Assembly: GCF_000564855.1 (NCBI RefSeq)
Contig: NZ_AYXG01000043.1
Coordinates: 107,380-171,379 of the forward strand
Direction of reading: 5' to 3'
DNA: 64,000 bases
Source: Actinokineospora spheciospongiae
GTDB taxonomy: Bacteria > Actinomycetota > Actinomycetes > Mycobacteriales > Pseudonocardiaceae
Made by a program: the position numbers and the translations under genes. Positions 1-9,919 of this stretch are shown here, one piece after another. How positions within the stretch are numbered: position 1 is the first letter of the stretch; each line of letters starts with the position of its first letter. The notes beneath the pieces are model-generated. The model had not been told where the DNA came from, ran no database searches, and was given only the letters and a program-made list of their open reading frames with translations.

Positions 1-2
1 GG

Positions 3-557
3 CTGCGGATCGCCGCCGCGGTGAACCTGTCGGTGCGCAGCCTGGACGACCCGAACTTCCCCGACCGCGTCGCCGAGGCGCTGGAGCGCCACCAGGTGCC
101 GCCGGAGCTGCTGACCCTGGAGCTGACCGAGTCCGGGGTGATGGCCGACCCGCAGCGCGCCCTGCCGGTGCTGCGCCGGTTGCACACCCTGGGCGTGACG
201 CTGGCGGTCGACGACTTCGGCACCGGCTACTCGTCGCTGGCCTACCTGCGCCAGCTCCCGGTGGACGAGGTGAAGATCGACAAGAGCTTCGTGCTCGGCA
301 TGGGCACCGACCTCGGCGACCTCGCCGTGGTCCGCTCCATCGTCGAGCTGGGCCACTCGCTGGGCCTGATCGTGGTGGCCGAGGGCGTGGAGGACGACGC
401 CGCCCGCGACCAGTTGGCCGCGATGGGCTGCGACGTGGCGCAGGGCTACCTGATCTCCCGCCCGCTGTCGGAGAGCAGGCTGGAGGCGTGGCTCCAGGCC
501 CGAACGACGCAGGCGAGGGGCTTGCGCGACGAGACCGTACTGACCCTGTTGTCGTAA
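3..557 (+). CDS. EAL-domain protein, C-terminal part (probable c-di-GMP phosphodiesterase)
   Basis: The reading frame is already open at the first base, so this is the 3' end of a gene that starts upstream; position 3 is the first complete codon, not a start. The visible part is most of an EAL domain, which hydrolyses cyclic di-GMP to pGpG. Seen are the NLSVRSL segment, the metal-binding ELTES motif, the DDFGTGYSSL loop, the catalytic-lysine region VKIDKSFV and the AEGVED motif near the C-terminus. All diagnostic motifs after the initial E-A-L are intact, so an active enzyme is likely. The upstream domains (often PAS/GGDEF or membrane segments in actinobacteria) cannot be seen. It is followed by a promoter and tRNA genes, so it is not obviously co-transcribed with what follows. 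Confidence 0.9.
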   Translation: MRIAAAVNLSVRSLDDPNFPDRVAEALERHQVPPELLTLELTESGVMADPQRALPVLRRLHTLGVTLAVDDFGTGYSSLAYLRQLPVDEVKIDKSFVLGMGTDLGDLAVVRSIVELGHSLGLIVVAEGVEDDAARDQLAAMGCDVAQGYLISRPLSESRLEAWLQARTTQARGLRDETVLTLLS

Positions 558-571
558 GGGACCCCCCGGTT

Positions 572-599
572 TTGACCCTGCGACACCGTTGTGTATGGT
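572..599 (+). promoter_or_regulatory. Probable promoter for tRNA-Thr
   Basis: TTGACC at 572-577 and TATGGT at 594-599 are separated by 16 bases, close to the actinobacterial housekeeping-sigma consensus. The predicted start point near 606 would give a short leader before the tRNA at 642. This is inferred from sequence only. Confidence 0.6.
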
Positions 600-641
600 T
601 ACCCGCGTCGCCAGGGAAACCAGGCGGCAGGAGCCAGACCA

Positions 642-714
642 GCCCCTTTAGCTCAGTCGGCAGAGCGTCTCCATGGTAAGGAGAAGGTCTACGGTTCGAT
701 TCCGTAAAGGGGCT
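642..714 (+). tRNA. tRNA-Thr (anticodon GGT)
   Basis: A full cloverleaf can be drawn: acceptor GCCCCTT/AAGGGGC, D-stem GCTC/GAGC, anticodon stem TCTCC/GGAGA with loop ATGGTAA (anticodon GGT at 675-677), T-stem TACGG/CCGTA with loop TTCGATT, discriminator T. CCA is not encoded. Together with the following tRNA-Met and rpmG it gives the same order as the thrT-metT-rpmG2 region of mycobacteria. Confidence 0.97.
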
Positions 715-778
715 CGACGGTTGAAGCCGCGGTTGCACCGGGAATTTTCGCGGTGTGTCGCGGCTTGAACCATGTCAT

Positions 779-851
779 AGCGGCGTAGCTCAGTTGGTAG
801 AGCAAACGGCTCATAATCGTTGTGTCGCCGGTTCAAGTCCGGCCGTCGCTA
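779..851 (+). tRNA. tRNA-Met (anticodon CAT)
   Basis: The cloverleaf has acceptor AGCGGCG/CGTCGCT (one G-T pair), D-stem GCTC/GAGC, anticodon stem AACGG/TCGTT with loop CTCATAA giving CAT, T-stem GCCGG/CCGGC with loop TTCAAGT, and discriminator A. The first pair is A-U rather than a mismatch, and the three G-C pairs typical of an initiator anticodon stem are absent. It is therefore an elongator tRNA-Met (a CAT-anticodon Ile tRNA cannot be excluded by eye). Confidence 0.95.
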
Positions 852-957
852 CGCGATAGACCGAGGGGTTCGCCCCTCGCATCCTTGAGACCCGGTCCAC
901 GCCGTGGGCCAGGCCTCCCCGCCCGCAGGGCGGTCATCGGTTACGAAAGGCATCGCT

Positions 958-1122
958 GTGGCTTCTACTGACGTGCGGCCGAAGATCACGCTCGCGTGTG
1001 AGAGCTGCAAGCACCGCAACTACATCACCAAGAAGAACCGGCGCAACGACCCGGACCGCCTGGAGATGAAGAAGTTCTGCCCGAACTGCGGCGCGCACAA
1101 GCTGCACAAGGAGACCCGCTGA
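958..1122 (+). CDS. rpmG: 50S ribosomal protein L33 (zinc-binding form)
   Basis: This 54-residue protein is ribosomal protein L33 of the large subunit. The two CxxC pairs (CESC and CPNC) are present, so it is the zinc-binding C+ form. The start is set to GTG at 958 because GAAAGG at 945-950 lies at a suitable distance and the protein then begins ASTDVRPK, as in other actinobacterial L33 proteins. A longer in-frame opening from 904 has no support. It sits directly upstream of the hadA/hadB pair, the same order as rpmG2-hadA-hadB in Mycobacterium tuberculosis. A strong hairpin follows it, so transcription probably ends or is reduced before hadA. Confidence 0.95.
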   Translation: MASTDVRPKITLACESCKHRNYITKKNRRNDPDRLEMKKFCPNCGAHKLHKETR

Positions 1123-1159
1123 CCCACCGGGCCCCACGGGCCCCCTGGTTGGCTGACTG

Positions 1160-1190
1160 AGCCGTCCTACCTCGGTAGGGCGGCTTTGGT
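1160..1190 (+). terminator. Hairpin terminator after rpmG
   Basis: AGCCGTCCTAC (1160-1170) pairs with GTAGGGCGGCT (1175-1185) across a four-base CTCG loop, with a single G-U pair, and is followed by a T-rich stretch. It separates rpmG from hadA. Confidence 0.75.
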
Positions 1191-1222
1191 CGTTTTCAAG
1201 CGCGCCTGACTAAGGTGCTCCC

Positions 1223-1678
1223 GTGGCACTCGACCAGTCGTTTGTGGGGCGTACCTACCCGCCGTCGCCCGTGTACGAGGTGGGGCGGGCGAAGATCAAG
1301 GAGTTCGTGGACGCGATCGGCGACACCGATCCCGTGCACCGCGACCCGGAGGCCGCGCGCGCCGCGGGCTTCCCGGACGTGGTGGCACCGCCGACGTTCA
1401 CCACCATCCTGAACCTCGAACTCATCAACACCATCGTGTCCGACCCCAAGCTGGGGCTCGACTACGGCCGGATGGTGCACGGGGACCAGAGCTTCGAGTA
1501 CCACCGGCCCGTCGTGGCCGGGGACCGGCTGGTCGCGGTGGGTTCGGTGCAGAGCATCATGAGCCGGGCGGGCAACGACTTCATCGTGCTCCGGGCGGAG
1601 ATCACCACCGAGTCGGGCGAGCCCAGGGTCACCGGCACGGCGCAGTTGGTCGTGCGGGACGCGGGAGTCGACTCGTGA
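1223..1678 (+). CDS. hadA: MaoC-like dehydratase subunit, HadA-type
   Basis: This 151-residue protein belongs to the hot-dog-fold MaoC family (FAS1-like dehydratase, N-terminal type). In mycobacteria HadA pairs with HadB to form the (3R)-hydroxyacyl-ACP dehydratase of type II fatty acid elongation; HadA is the non-catalytic, substrate-binding partner. Here the recognisable segments are the helix region around IGDTDPVHRD and VVAPPTF. It starts at GTG 1223 and overlaps the next gene by four bases (GTGA), which implies coupled translation of the two subunits. The position after rpmG and before tRNA-Trp/secE matches hadA in M. tuberculosis. There is no hadC, as expected for a lineage that probably lacks mycolic acids; in that case the pair probably serves another acyl-chain pathway (inference). 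Confidence 0.88.
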   Translation: MALDQSFVGRTYPPSPVYEVGRAKIKEFVDAIGDTDPVHRDPEAARAAGFPDVVAPPTFTTILNLELINTIVSDPKLGLDYGRMVHGDQSFEYHRPVVAGDRLVAVGSVQSIMSRAGNDFIVLRAEITTESGEPRVTGTAQLVVRDAGVDS

Positions 1679-2076
1679 GCGCGCTGGAGAAGGGCGCCGA
1701 GCTGCCGCCGCTGCAGGTCCGGCTGACCAGGGCCGACCTGGTCCGGTACGCGGGCGCGGCGCTCGACCACAACCCGATCCACTGGAACGAGCGCTTCGCC
1801 AAGGAGGTCGGCCTCCCGGACGTCATCGCGCACGGGATGCTGACCATGGGCGTCGCCGGTCGCGTCGTCACCGAGGCCCGGGTGGGGACGCTGGTCAGCT
1901 ACAGCGCCCGGTTCACCCGGCCCGTGGTCGTCCCGGACGACGACAAGGGCGCCCTGGTGGAGCTGAGCGCCAAGGTCGGCGCGGTGCTCGACAACGGCGA
2001 CCTGCGCATCGACATCACCGCCCGGTTCGACGGCCGGACCGTGCTCGGCAAGGCCATCGCGATCGTCCGCCCCTGA
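1675..2076 (+). CDS. hadB: MaoC-like dehydratase subunit, HadB-type (catalytic)
   Basis: A 133-residue MaoC/R-specific hydratase 2 protein. The hydratase motif is present as AALDHNPIHWNERFA, carrying the catalytic Asp and His, followed by the conserved IAHGML segment. It is therefore the catalytic half of the dehydratase formed with the preceding HadA-like protein. Its GTG start lies inside the stop codon of hadA. No hadC follows; the next gene is an unrelated aminotransferase about 160 bases downstream. The name is by family resemblance and synteny; the actual acyl substrate cannot be read from the sequence. Confidence 0.9.
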   Translation: MSALEKGAELPPLQVRLTRADLVRYAGAALDHNPIHWNERFAKEVGLPDVIAHGMLTMGVAGRVVTEARVGTLVSYSARFTRPVVVPDDDKGALVELSAKVGAVLDNGDLRIDITARFDGRTVLGKAIAIVRP

Positions 2077-2234
2077 GCCCCCGGCGGCCGGACACCTGCC
2101 CGGCCGCCGGAATTGCTCCGGTCGCCAGGGGGACGCCCGCAACATTTGTCGTCCGGGGCTGGCCAAACCGGGGGTGTGTCGGGTAATGCGGCCCACTCGC
2201 CCAGCCCCGGTGGGACGGGACTACATTCGCCCGG

Positions 2235-3341
2235 GTGACGGCATCCGACCTCATCTCCTTCGCCCGCGGCGCCCCCTCCCTCGACATCATCGACGTGGCA
2301 GGCCTCAAGGCCGCCACGGACGCGGCGCTCACCCAAGACCCCGGCGGCGCCCTCGGCTACGGCACCGCGATCGGCTACCCCCCGCTGCGCAAGCTGCTCG
2401 CCGAGCGGCACGGCGTGGCCGAGGACCAGGTGCTGGTCACCAACGGCTCGATGCAGGCCGACGCGTTCCTGTTCGACCAGCTCGTCGTCTCCGGCAGCCC
2501 GGTCGTGGTGGAGCGGCCCACCTACGACCGCACCCTGCTGGGCCTGCGCGAGCGCGGCGCCGACGTGCGGCCGGTGGCGCTGGACCTCGACGGCATCGAC
2601 ACCGAGGAGCTGGCCGCCCTGCTCGACGGGGGCCTGCGCCCGACGTTCGCGCACATCATCCCCAACTTCCAGAACCCGGCCGGCTACACGCTGAGCCTGG
2701 CCAAGCGCAAGCGCCTGCTGGAGCTGGCCGAGCAGTACGACTTCGTCGTGTTCGAGGACGACCCGTACGCGCAGATCCGGTTCGCCGGTGAGCCGCTGCC
2801 GACCATGCTGGAGCTGGACGAGGGCCGCGGTCGGGTCGTCTACGCCAGCTCGTTCTCCAAGACGGTGGCCCCCGGCGTGCGCGTCGGCTACATCGTCGGG
2901 CCCAAGGAGCTGGTGGCGCGGGTGCGGGCGCGGGCGACCAACACCTACATCTCGCCCAACATGTTCGCCCAGGCCGTGGTCTACCAGTTCTGCGTCGACG
3001 GCGGCCTCGACCGGTCGATCGCCAAGGTCAACGCGGCCCTGGCCGAGCGGGTCGCGACGCTGTGCGCCGCGCTGGCCGAGCAGCTCCCGGAGGCGAAGTT
3101 CACCGCCCCCGAGGGCGGCTACTTCATGTGGGTCGAGCTGCCCGAGGGCGTCGACGTGGCGCGGCTGCTGCCCGCCGCCGAGGAGCGCGGGGTGACCTTC
3201 GTCAAGGGCACCGACTTCCTGCTGGAGGGCGGCGCGTCGACCATGCGCCTGGCCTACTCCGGGGTGCGCGCCGACCAGATCGCCGAGGGCGTCGGTCGCC
3301 TCGCCGAGGCGCTGCGCTCGTTGCGGGTCGCCGCGGGCTGA
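2235..3341 (+). CDS. PLP-dependent aminotransferase, class I/II (LysN/2-aminoadipate type)
   Basis: This 368-residue fold-type I aminotransferase uses pyridoxal phosphate. Visible are the substrate-side YGTAIGYPPLR segment, the phosphate-binding TNGSMQAD turn, the cofactor-contacting FQNPAG and FEDDPYAQ motifs, and the Schiff-base lysine in SSFSKTVAPGVRVGY. The layout is that of stand-alone enzymes related to MocR regulators (2-aminoadipate or aromatic/branched-chain transaminases), but there is no N-terminal GntR DNA-binding domain. The start at GTG 2235 gives the usual short N-terminus ASDLISFARGAPS. It lies alone between hadB and tRNA-Trp. The amino acid substrate cannot be assigned from sequence. 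Confidence 0.9.
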   Translation: MTASDLISFARGAPSLDIIDVAGLKAATDAALTQDPGGALGYGTAIGYPPLRKLLAERHGVAEDQVLVTNGSMQADAFLFDQLVVSGSPVVVERPTYDRTLLGLRERGADVRPVALDLDGIDTEELAALLDGGLRPTFAHIIPNFQNPAGYTLSLAKRKRLLELAEQYDFVVFEDDPYAQIRFAGEPLPTMLELDEGRGRVVYASSFSKTVAPGVRVGYIVGPKELVARVRARATNTYISPNMFAQAVVYQFCVDGGLDRSIAKVNAALAERVATLCAALAEQLPEAKFTAPEGGYFMWVELPEGVDVARLLPAAEERGVTFVKGTDFLLEGGASTMRLAYSGVRADQIAEGVGRLAEALRSLRVAAG

Positions 3342-3372
3342 GAGCACCGGTCACCCGGGATGTGGGCCTCGG

Positions 3373-3403
3373 TTGCGAGACCCACTCCCGGGTACCGTAT
3401 GCT
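3373..3403 (+). promoter_or_regulatory. Possible promoter upstream of tRNA-Trp/secE
   Basis: TTGCGA (3373-3378) and TATGCT (3398-3403) are spaced by 19 bases, wider than ideal. A second -10-like TAAGGT lies at 3451-3456, nearer the tRNA. One of the two probably drives tRNA-Trp. Confidence 0.35.
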
Positions 3404-3502
3404 CTCGTGCTTGGGACGGCTTGATCGCCCACGCTGGTCCGCGCGAGCGGTAAGGTGGGGGTCGATCGGGTGCGTTCGCACCACGCAGTCGCGAGGCTGC
3501 AC

Positions 3503-5066
<1,564 letters not shown>

Positions 5067-5175
5067 TCCGCTCCCCGCCCGCGGGGACGGACGGCCGCAC
5101 CCGGCGCAGCCATTCGCCGGGTGCGGACCCTGTGGCCGTACCTGGCCACTCCCGATGGAAACAGGAAGCACGGAA

Positions 5176-5607
5176 ATGCCACCCAAGAAGAAGAAGCTCG
5201 CAGCGATCATCAAGCTGCAGATCAAGGCGGGCCTGGCCAACCCGGCCCCGCCGGTCGGCCCCGCGCTGGGCCAGCACGGCGTCAACATCATGGAGTTCTG
5301 CAAGGCCTACAACGCCGCGACCGAGTCGCAGCGCGGGCAGGTCGTGCCGGTCGAGATCTCCGTGTTCGAGGACCGCTCGTTCGACTTCAAGCTCAAGACC
5401 CCGCCCGCGGCGAAGCTGCTGCTCAAGGCCGCCGGGGTGGAGAAGGGCTCGCCGGAGCCGCACACCAAGAAGGTCGCCAAGGTGACCTGGGACCAGGTGC
5501 GCGAGATCGCCGAGACCAAGAAGGCCGACCTGAACGCGGTCGACATCGACCAGGCCGCCAAGATCATCGCGGGCACCGCCCGCTCGATGGGCATCACGGT
5601 CGAGTAG
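5176..5607 (+). CDS. rplK: 50S ribosomal protein L11
   Basis: L11 (143 residues) binds the GTPase-associated region of 23S rRNA and is the target site of thiopeptides and the sensor for RelA. The proline-rich N-terminal hinge is present ([13 protein letters not shown]), as is the C-terminal rRNA-binding domain ending [11 protein letters not shown]. The start is ATG 5176 after a GGAAGCACGGAA site, giving the standard MPPKKKK N-terminus; the frame extends further upstream without meaning. It is paired with rplA 121 bases downstream. Confidence 0.97.
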   Translation: MPPKKKKLAAIIKLQIKAGLANPAPPVGPALGQHGVNIMEFCKAYNAATESQRGQVVPVEISVFEDRSFDFKLKTPPAAKLLLKAAGVEKGSPEPHTKKVAKVTWDQVREIAETKKADLNAVDIDQAAKIIAGTARSMGITVE

Positions 5608-5728
5608 GACCAGCTCCACCAGCACCGACGTGGGAGGGCCGAGCGCGGCTCGCACCACAACTGATCAGCGGACGCCGGTTCGCCTTCCTGACCGGAACCG
5701 CACTCCAGGACTTACCAGAGGAACAGCA

Positions 5729-6448
5729 ATGGCAAAGCGCAGCAAGGCATACCGTCAGGCGGCGGAGCTGATCGACCGCGAGCGGCTCTACAGCCCGCTC
5801 GAGGCGGCCAACCTCGCCAAGGACACCTCCAAGGTGAAGCTGGACGCGACCGTCGAGGTCGCCATCCGGCTCGGCGTGGACCCCCGCAAGGCCGACCAGA
5901 TGGTCCGCGGCACGGTCAACCTGCCGCACGGCACCGGCAAGACCGCCCGCGTCATCGTCTTCGCCACCGGCGACAAGGCCGCCGAGGCCGAGGCCGCCGG
6001 TGCCGACGCCGTGGGCGCCGAGGACCTGATCGAGCGGATTCAGGGCGGCTGGCTCGACTTCGACGCCGCGATCGCCACCCCGGACCAGATGGCCAAGGTC
6101 GGCCGGATCGCCCGCATCCTGGGCCCGCGCGGCCTGATGCCGAACCCGAAGACCGGCACCGTCACCCCGGACGTGACCAAGGCCGTCAACGAGATCAAGG
6201 GCGGCAAGATCAACTTCCGGGTGGACAAGCAGGCCAACCTGCACCTGGTCATCGGCAAGGTCTCCTTCGACAAGGAGAAGCTGGTCGAGAACTACGCCGC
6301 CGCGCTGGACGAGGTCCTGCGGGCCAAGCCGTCGGCCGCGAAGGGCCGCTTCCTGAAGAAGATCACCTTCTCCACCACGATGGGCCCCGGCATCCCGGTC
6401 GACCCGTCGCGCACCCGCAACCTGCTGGAGGACGAGGCGGCTGTCTGA
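5729..6448 (+). CDS. rplA: 50S ribosomal protein L1
   Basis: L1 (239 residues) forms the mobile L1 stalk of the large subunit and, in many bacteria, represses its own rplK-rplA mRNA. The family pattern is clear: MAKRSKAYR start, [14 protein letters not shown], the signature [15 protein letters not shown] and the closing [16 protein letters not shown] 5729 is preceded by AGAGGAAC. A long hairpin follows immediately after the stop and separates rplA from the convergent gene on the other strand. Confidence 0.97.
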   Translation: MAKRSKAYRQAAELIDRERLYSPLEAANLAKDTSKVKLDATVEVAIRLGVDPRKADQMVRGTVNLPHGTGKTARVIVFATGDKAAEAEAAGADAVGAEDLIERIQGGWLDFDAAIATPDQMAKVGRIARILGPRGLMPNPKTGTVTPDVTKAVNEIKGGKINFRVDKQANLHLVIGKVSFDKEKLVENYAAALDEVLRAKPSAAKGRFLKKITFSTTMGPGIPVDPSRTRNLLEDEAAV

Positions 6449-6465
6449 GCCTCCCCTCCCGACGA

Positions 6466-6501
6466 ACGAGGGCGGTCCCGCTTCGGCGGGGCCGCCCTCG
6501 T
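6466..6501. terminator. Bidirectional hairpin between rplA and the convergent membrane-protein gene
   Basis: ACGAGGGCGGTCCCGC (6466-6481) and GCGGGGCCGCCCTCGT (6486-6501) form a 16-base-pair stem with one G-T pair around a TTCG tetraloop. It lies between two converging genes and can serve both. No strong T-tract follows. Confidence 0.75.
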
Positions 6502-6519
6502 CCGTCGTCGGGCCCCGTC

Positions 6520-7299
6520 TCAGCAGGTCTCGCGCTCGTGCCGGGAGATGGTCCACTGGTCGCCGCGCGAACCCCCGATGACCTTGATCGTGAAGCGGCC
6601 GAGGCGGGGACCCGCGCTGACCTCCAGGTCGCAGGAGCTGACCACCACCGTCCCGTCCGGACCCGGGGCGAGGCTGACGCCGGTGGGGAAGTACACCTCG
6701 GCGTAGTCGTTCTTGCCGGTCACCTCCGCGTGCAGCCGCCGCACCGCGGTGGCGCAGTCGGGGGCGTTGAAGTGGTTCGCGAACGACCGCTCCACCGCCT
6801 CGGTCTCGAACCGGGTGCAGGCGTCGGGGAGGGTCTCCTGGGCGACGTTGTCGTAGAAGGCGCGGATGGCCTCCTTCGGGTCGGTGGCGAACAGGACCGT
6901 GCGCTCGGTCTTGAAGCCACCGGTCACCGAGGCCGGGAGGCTCTCGTCCGGGTTGCCGAAGTACTTCTCGTAGGCCCAGTTCGCCGCCAGGACCACCACC
7001 AGGAGGAAAGCCAGCCTGCGCAGCCACTTGGACAGCAGCAGCCTCTTCCACACCGGCCTGCCCCGGCGGCGCGGCCTGTCCGGTTCGGGGGCCTCGCCGA
7101 ACCGCGAGGAGTCCCGGAACTCCTGGAAGCGCTGGAACTCCTGGAACTGCCGCCAGCGCTCGGCTTCCTCCGCGCTCAGGGGCTGGGCGGGCGGGGTCGC
7201 GCCCGGCGTCGCCGGGGGCGGCGCCTGCGGGCGCACGGCGGGCGGCCTCGACTCGGGGTCGCCGGGTCCTGACTGCTGGTTGTCGGCCACGTCGACCAT
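6520..7299 (-). CDS. Single-pass membrane protein of unknown function
   Basis: I do not recognise this 259-residue protein. From ATG 7299 it shows a Pro/Ala-rich N-terminus, an aromatic/acidic helical stretch with the internal repeat [10 protein letters not shown] (about residues 51-61), an Arg/Pro-rich basic linker, one membrane helix (about 95-111) and a C-terminal domain of about 145 residues. That domain holds four cysteines (in DACTRF, APDCATA, SSCDLEV and the C-terminal ERETC), which could make two disulfides outside the cell. The frame is open up to 7548 but that region is the rplJ leader on the other strand. The gene runs against the flow of the ribosomal cluster, between rplA and rplJ. 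Topology is N-terminus inside, C-domain outside (inference from the positive-inside rule). Confidence 0.75.
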   Translation of the reverse strand: MVDVADNQQSGPGDPESRPPAVRPQAPPPATPGATPPAQPLSAEEAERWRQFQEFQRFQEFRDSSRFGEAPEPDRPRRRGRPVWKRLLLSKWLRRLAFLLVVVLAANWAYEKYFGNPDESLPASVTGGFKTERTVLFATDPKEAIRAFYDNVAQETLPDACTRFETEAVERSFANHFNAPDCATAVRRLHAEVTGKNDYAEVYFPTGVSLAPGPDGTVVVSSCDLEVSAGPRLGRFTIKVIGGSRGDQWTISRHERETC

Positions 7300-7315
7300 T
7301 CTGCCGTGACCCGAT

Positions 7316-7345
7316 TTGGAGAGTCGACAGCCGGGCGCGTACTCT
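7316..7345 (+). promoter_or_regulatory. Probable rplJ-rplL promoter
   Basis: TTGGAG (7316-7321) and TACTCT (7340-7345) are 18 bases apart, giving a predicted transcript start about 210 bases before rplJ. A separate promoter is needed because the upstream gene is on the opposite strand. Confidence 0.5.
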
Positions 7346-7391
7346 TCGGGGAGTTCTACCGAAGACCGCTGGTTTCCCGCGCTGCCCGCCA

Positions 7392-7470
7392 GGGCCGCGC
7401 AGGACGAAGGCCCCGGATGTGGGCGGCCCGCGCAGGGGGAACGAGGAAGACGCAGCGCCCCGCGCGCTGC
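7392..7470 (+). promoter_or_regulatory. Structured leader of rplJ (candidate L10 autoregulatory leader)
   Basis: Between the promoter and rplJ the leader can form GGGCCGC (7392-7398) with GCGGCCC (7423-7429), then GCAGCGC (7452-7458) with GCGCTGC (7464-7470) around a CCCGC loop. In many bacteria L10(L12)4 binds such a leader to repress rplJL translation. The position, 264-base length and the internal AGGACGAAGG loop fit that role, but the known consensus was not verified here. Confidence 0.45.
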
Positions 7471-7563
7471 CACGCCCCGTGCCGCTCCCGCGCCGGGGCG
7501 TTCGTGCGTTCCAGGGCCCTCGTGATGCCGGCGCAACCCCATGCACACGAGAGGAGGCGTCCC

Positions 7564-8121
7564 ATGGCGAAGCCTGACAAGGTCAACGCCGTCGCCGAGA
7601 TCGCGGACAAGTTCCGCACCAGCTCGGCTGCCGTCGTGACCGAGTACAGCGGCCTCACCGTGGCGCAGCTGACCACGCTGCGGCGCGCCCTCGGCTCCGG
7701 CTCGTCCTACCGCGTCGCCAAGAACACCCTGGTGAAGCGGGCGGCCGAGGACGCGGGCGTGGAGGGCCTCGAGTCCCTCTTCGTCGGTCCGACCGCCATC
7801 GCGTTCGTCACCGGTGAGCCGGTCGACGCGGCCAAGGCCATTCGCGACTTCGCGAAGGACAACAAGGGCCTGGTCGTCAAGGGCGGCTACATGGACGGCC
7901 GCGCGCTGTCCGTGGACGAGGTCACCCGGATCGCCGACCTGGACAGCCGCGAGGTCCTCCTCGCCAAGCTGGCCGGTGCGATGAAGGGCAACCTGTCCAA
8001 GGCAGCGGGCCTGTTCCAGGCCCCCGCCTCGCAGGTCGCGCGCCTCGCGGCCGCCCTGCAGGAGAAGAAGGCGGCGGGCGAGCCCGCCGCCGAGGCTGCC
8101 GAAGCCCCAGCCGAGAGCTGA
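7564..8121 (+). CDS. rplJ: 50S ribosomal protein L10
   Basis: L10 (185 residues) anchors the L7/L12 dimers to the ribosome stalk base. Family landmarks are the N-terminal rRNA-binding domain with [17 protein letters not shown] and [10 protein letters not shown], then the C-terminal helix that binds L7/L12, ending in an Ala/Glu-rich tail. ATG 7564 is supported by the strong GAGGAGG at 7551-7557; the open frame extends upstream through the untranslated leader. rplL follows after 63 bases, the usual pair. Confidence 0.97.
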   Translation: MAKPDKVNAVAEIADKFRTSSAAVVTEYSGLTVAQLTTLRRALGSGSSYRVAKNTLVKRAAEDAGVEGLESLFVGPTAIAFVTGEPVDAAKAIRDFAKDNKGLVVKGGYMDGRALSVDEVTRIADLDSREVLLAKLAGAMKGNLSKAAGLFQAPASQVARLAAALQEKKAAGEPAAEAAEAPAES

Positions 8122-8184
8122 TCACCCACCCGGTAAGTACATCGCGCCCGTTCGACCGGGTGTGTTAGTGAAAGGAACGCCACC

Positions 8185-8571
8185 ATGGCGAAGCTCAGCA
8201 CCGACGAGCTGCTCGACGTCTTCAAGGAGATGACCCTCCTGGAGCTGTCGTCCTTCGTGAAGCAGTTCGAGGAGACCTTCGAGGTCACCGCCGCCGCCCC
8301 CGTCGCCGTGGCCGCCGCCGCGCCGGGTGCCGCCCCGGCCGAGGCCGCCGAGGAGCAGGACGAGTTCGACGTCATCATCGAGGCCGCCGGTGACAAGAAG
8401 ATCCAGGTCATCAAGGTCGTCCGCGAGGTCGTCTCGGGCCTGGGCCTGAAGGAGGCCAAGGAGCTGGTCGAGGCCGCTCCGAAGGCCCTCCTGGAGAAGG
8501 TCAACAAGGAGGCCGCCGAGGCCGCCAAGGAGAAGCTCGAGGCCGCTGGCGCCAAGGTCTCCGTCAAGTAG
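8185..8571 (+). CDS. rplL: 50S ribosomal protein L7/L12
   Basis: The stalk protein that recruits translational GTPases. At 128 residues it shows the N-terminal dimerisation helix pair ([20 protein letters not shown]), an Ala/Pro/Glu hinge (about residues 35-58) and the C-terminal factor-binding domain ([35 protein letters not shown]). A perfect terminator follows, ending the rplJL unit before the mce operon. Confidence 0.98.
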   Translation: MAKLSTDELLDVFKEMTLLELSSFVKQFEETFEVTAAAPVAVAAAAPGAAPAEAAEEQDEFDVIIEAAGDKKIQVIKVVREVVSGLGLKEAKELVEAAPKALLEKVNKEAAEAAKEKLEAAGAKVSVK

Positions 8572-8591
8572 TCCAGCGCAGCAGCCCGAAG

Positions 8592-8622
8592 GGCCCGGCA
8601 CCGTCAGGTGCCGGGCCTTTTT
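8592..8622 (+). terminator. Rho-independent terminator after rplL
   Basis: GGCCCGGCACC (8592-8602) and GGTGCCGGGCC (8607-8617) form a perfect 11-base-pair stem with a GTCA loop, followed by TTTTT. Confidence 0.92.
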
Positions 8623-8782
8623 GCGTTCCGGCACAACCTCCGCGAGCGGGACAAGGGCCATCCGAGTACTTTTCCGACTCGGCGGTAACTCCCGCAGTAA
8701 CCAGGATGGTCCGCCGTCGTTGCATCCACTGACGCGGTTCGGCGGGCGGCCGGGCGGCGGAGCACAGGTTCGGGGAGGTCCG

Positions 8783-9919
8783 ATGAGCGCCGAGGTGGTC
8801 ATCGAGGGTCTGACGAAGTCCTTCGGCAAGCAGGCCATCTGGCGGGACGTGTCGCTGACGCTGCCCCCCGGTGAGGTGTCGGTGATGCTCGGCCCGTCGG
8901 GCACCGGCAAGTCGGTGTTCCTCAAGTCGATGATCGGCCTGCTCAAGCCGGACCGGGGGAGCTGCGTGATCAACGGCGTGGACATCGTCACGTGCAGCGA
9001 GGCGAAGCTCTACGAGACGCGCAAGCTCTTCGGCGTCCTGTTCCAGGACGGCGCGCTGTTCGGGTCGATGAACCTCTACGACAACGTCGCCTTCCCGCTG
9101 CGCGAGCACACCAAGAAGTCCGAGTCCGAGATCAAGCGGATCGTGCTGGAGAAGCTGGACCTCACCGGTCTGCAGGGCGCGGAGGGCAAGCTCCCCGGGG
9201 AGATCTCCGGCGGCATGCGCAAGCGCGCGGGCCTGGCCAGGGCGCTGGTGCTCGACCCCGAGATCATCCTGTGCGACGAGCCGGACTCCGGGCTCGACCC
9301 GGTCCGCACCGCCTACCTGAGCCAGCTCCTCATCGACCTCAACGCCCAGATCGACGCGACGATCCTGATCGTCACCCACAACATCAACCTGGCCCGCACG
9401 GTGCCGGACAACCTGGGGATGCTCTTCCGCAAGGAACTGGTCATGTTCGGCCCGCGCGAGGTGCTGCTGACCAGCGACGAACCGGTGGTCGAGCAGTTCC
9501 TCAACGGCCGCAGGCTCGGGCCGATCGGCATGTCCGAGGAGAAGGACGCCGCGCAGATGGCCCGCGAGCAGGCGCACGTGGAGGCCGGGCACGCCGACGG
9601 CACCGCGGGCGAGGACATGCGCGGCGTGGTCCCGCAGCTCGTGCCCACCCCCGGGCTGCCGCCGCGGCAGGGCGAGCGCCGCCGCAAGGACCGGGTCATG
9701 AAGATCCTGCACACCCTGCCGCCGGTGGCCCAGCAGGGCATCATCGCCTCGCTGACCGACGACGAGCGGCGCCACTACGGCGTCGGCGGCGCCCGCACCG
9801 GTTTCGCCCAGCCGGTCGCGCAGCCGTCGCCGCGGCCGCGGCCCCAGCCGGGTCCGCACGACACCCAGGAGATCGCCCGGGTGCCCGAGCCGGGGTGGCC
9901 GGGGGGCGGGCGCCCGTGA
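8783..9919 (+). CDS. mkl: Mce-system ABC transporter ATP-binding protein (Mkl/MceG)
   Basis: This 378-residue ATPase energises the Mce lipid importer. Visible are Walker A GPSGTGKS (residues 37-44), the Q-loop VLFQDGALF, the ABC signature ISGGMRKRAGLARAL, Walker B IILCDEPDSGLDP and the H-loop VTHN. The C-terminal 125 residues or so form an Ala/Arg/Pro-rich extension after the ATPase core; MlaF of E. coli lacks this, while MceG/Mkl has an extended C-terminus. ATG 8783 follows GGGGAGG. The stop overlaps the GTG of the first permease gene (GTGA), so the two are translationally coupled. In M. tuberculosis the homologue mkl (Rv0655) also lies between rplL and rpoB but away from its mce genes. Confidence 0.95.
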   Translation: MSAEVVIEGLTKSFGKQAIWRDVSLTLPPGEVSVMLGPSGTGKSVFLKSMIGLLKPDRGSCVINGVDIVTCSEAKLYETRKLFGVLFQDGALFGSMNLYDNVAFPLREHTKKSESEIKRIVLEKLDLTGLQGAEGKLPGEISGGMRKRAGLARALVLDPEIILCDEPDSGLDPVRTAYLSQLLIDLNAQIDATILIVTHNINLARTVPDNLGMLFRKELVMFGPREVLLTSDEPVVEQFLNGRRLGPIGMSEEKDAAQMAREQAHVEAGHADGTAGEDMRGVVPQLVPTPGLPPRQGERRRKDRVMKILHTLPPVAQQGIIASLTDDERRHYGVGGARTGFAQPVAQPSPRPRPQPGPHDTQEIARVPEPGWPGGGRP

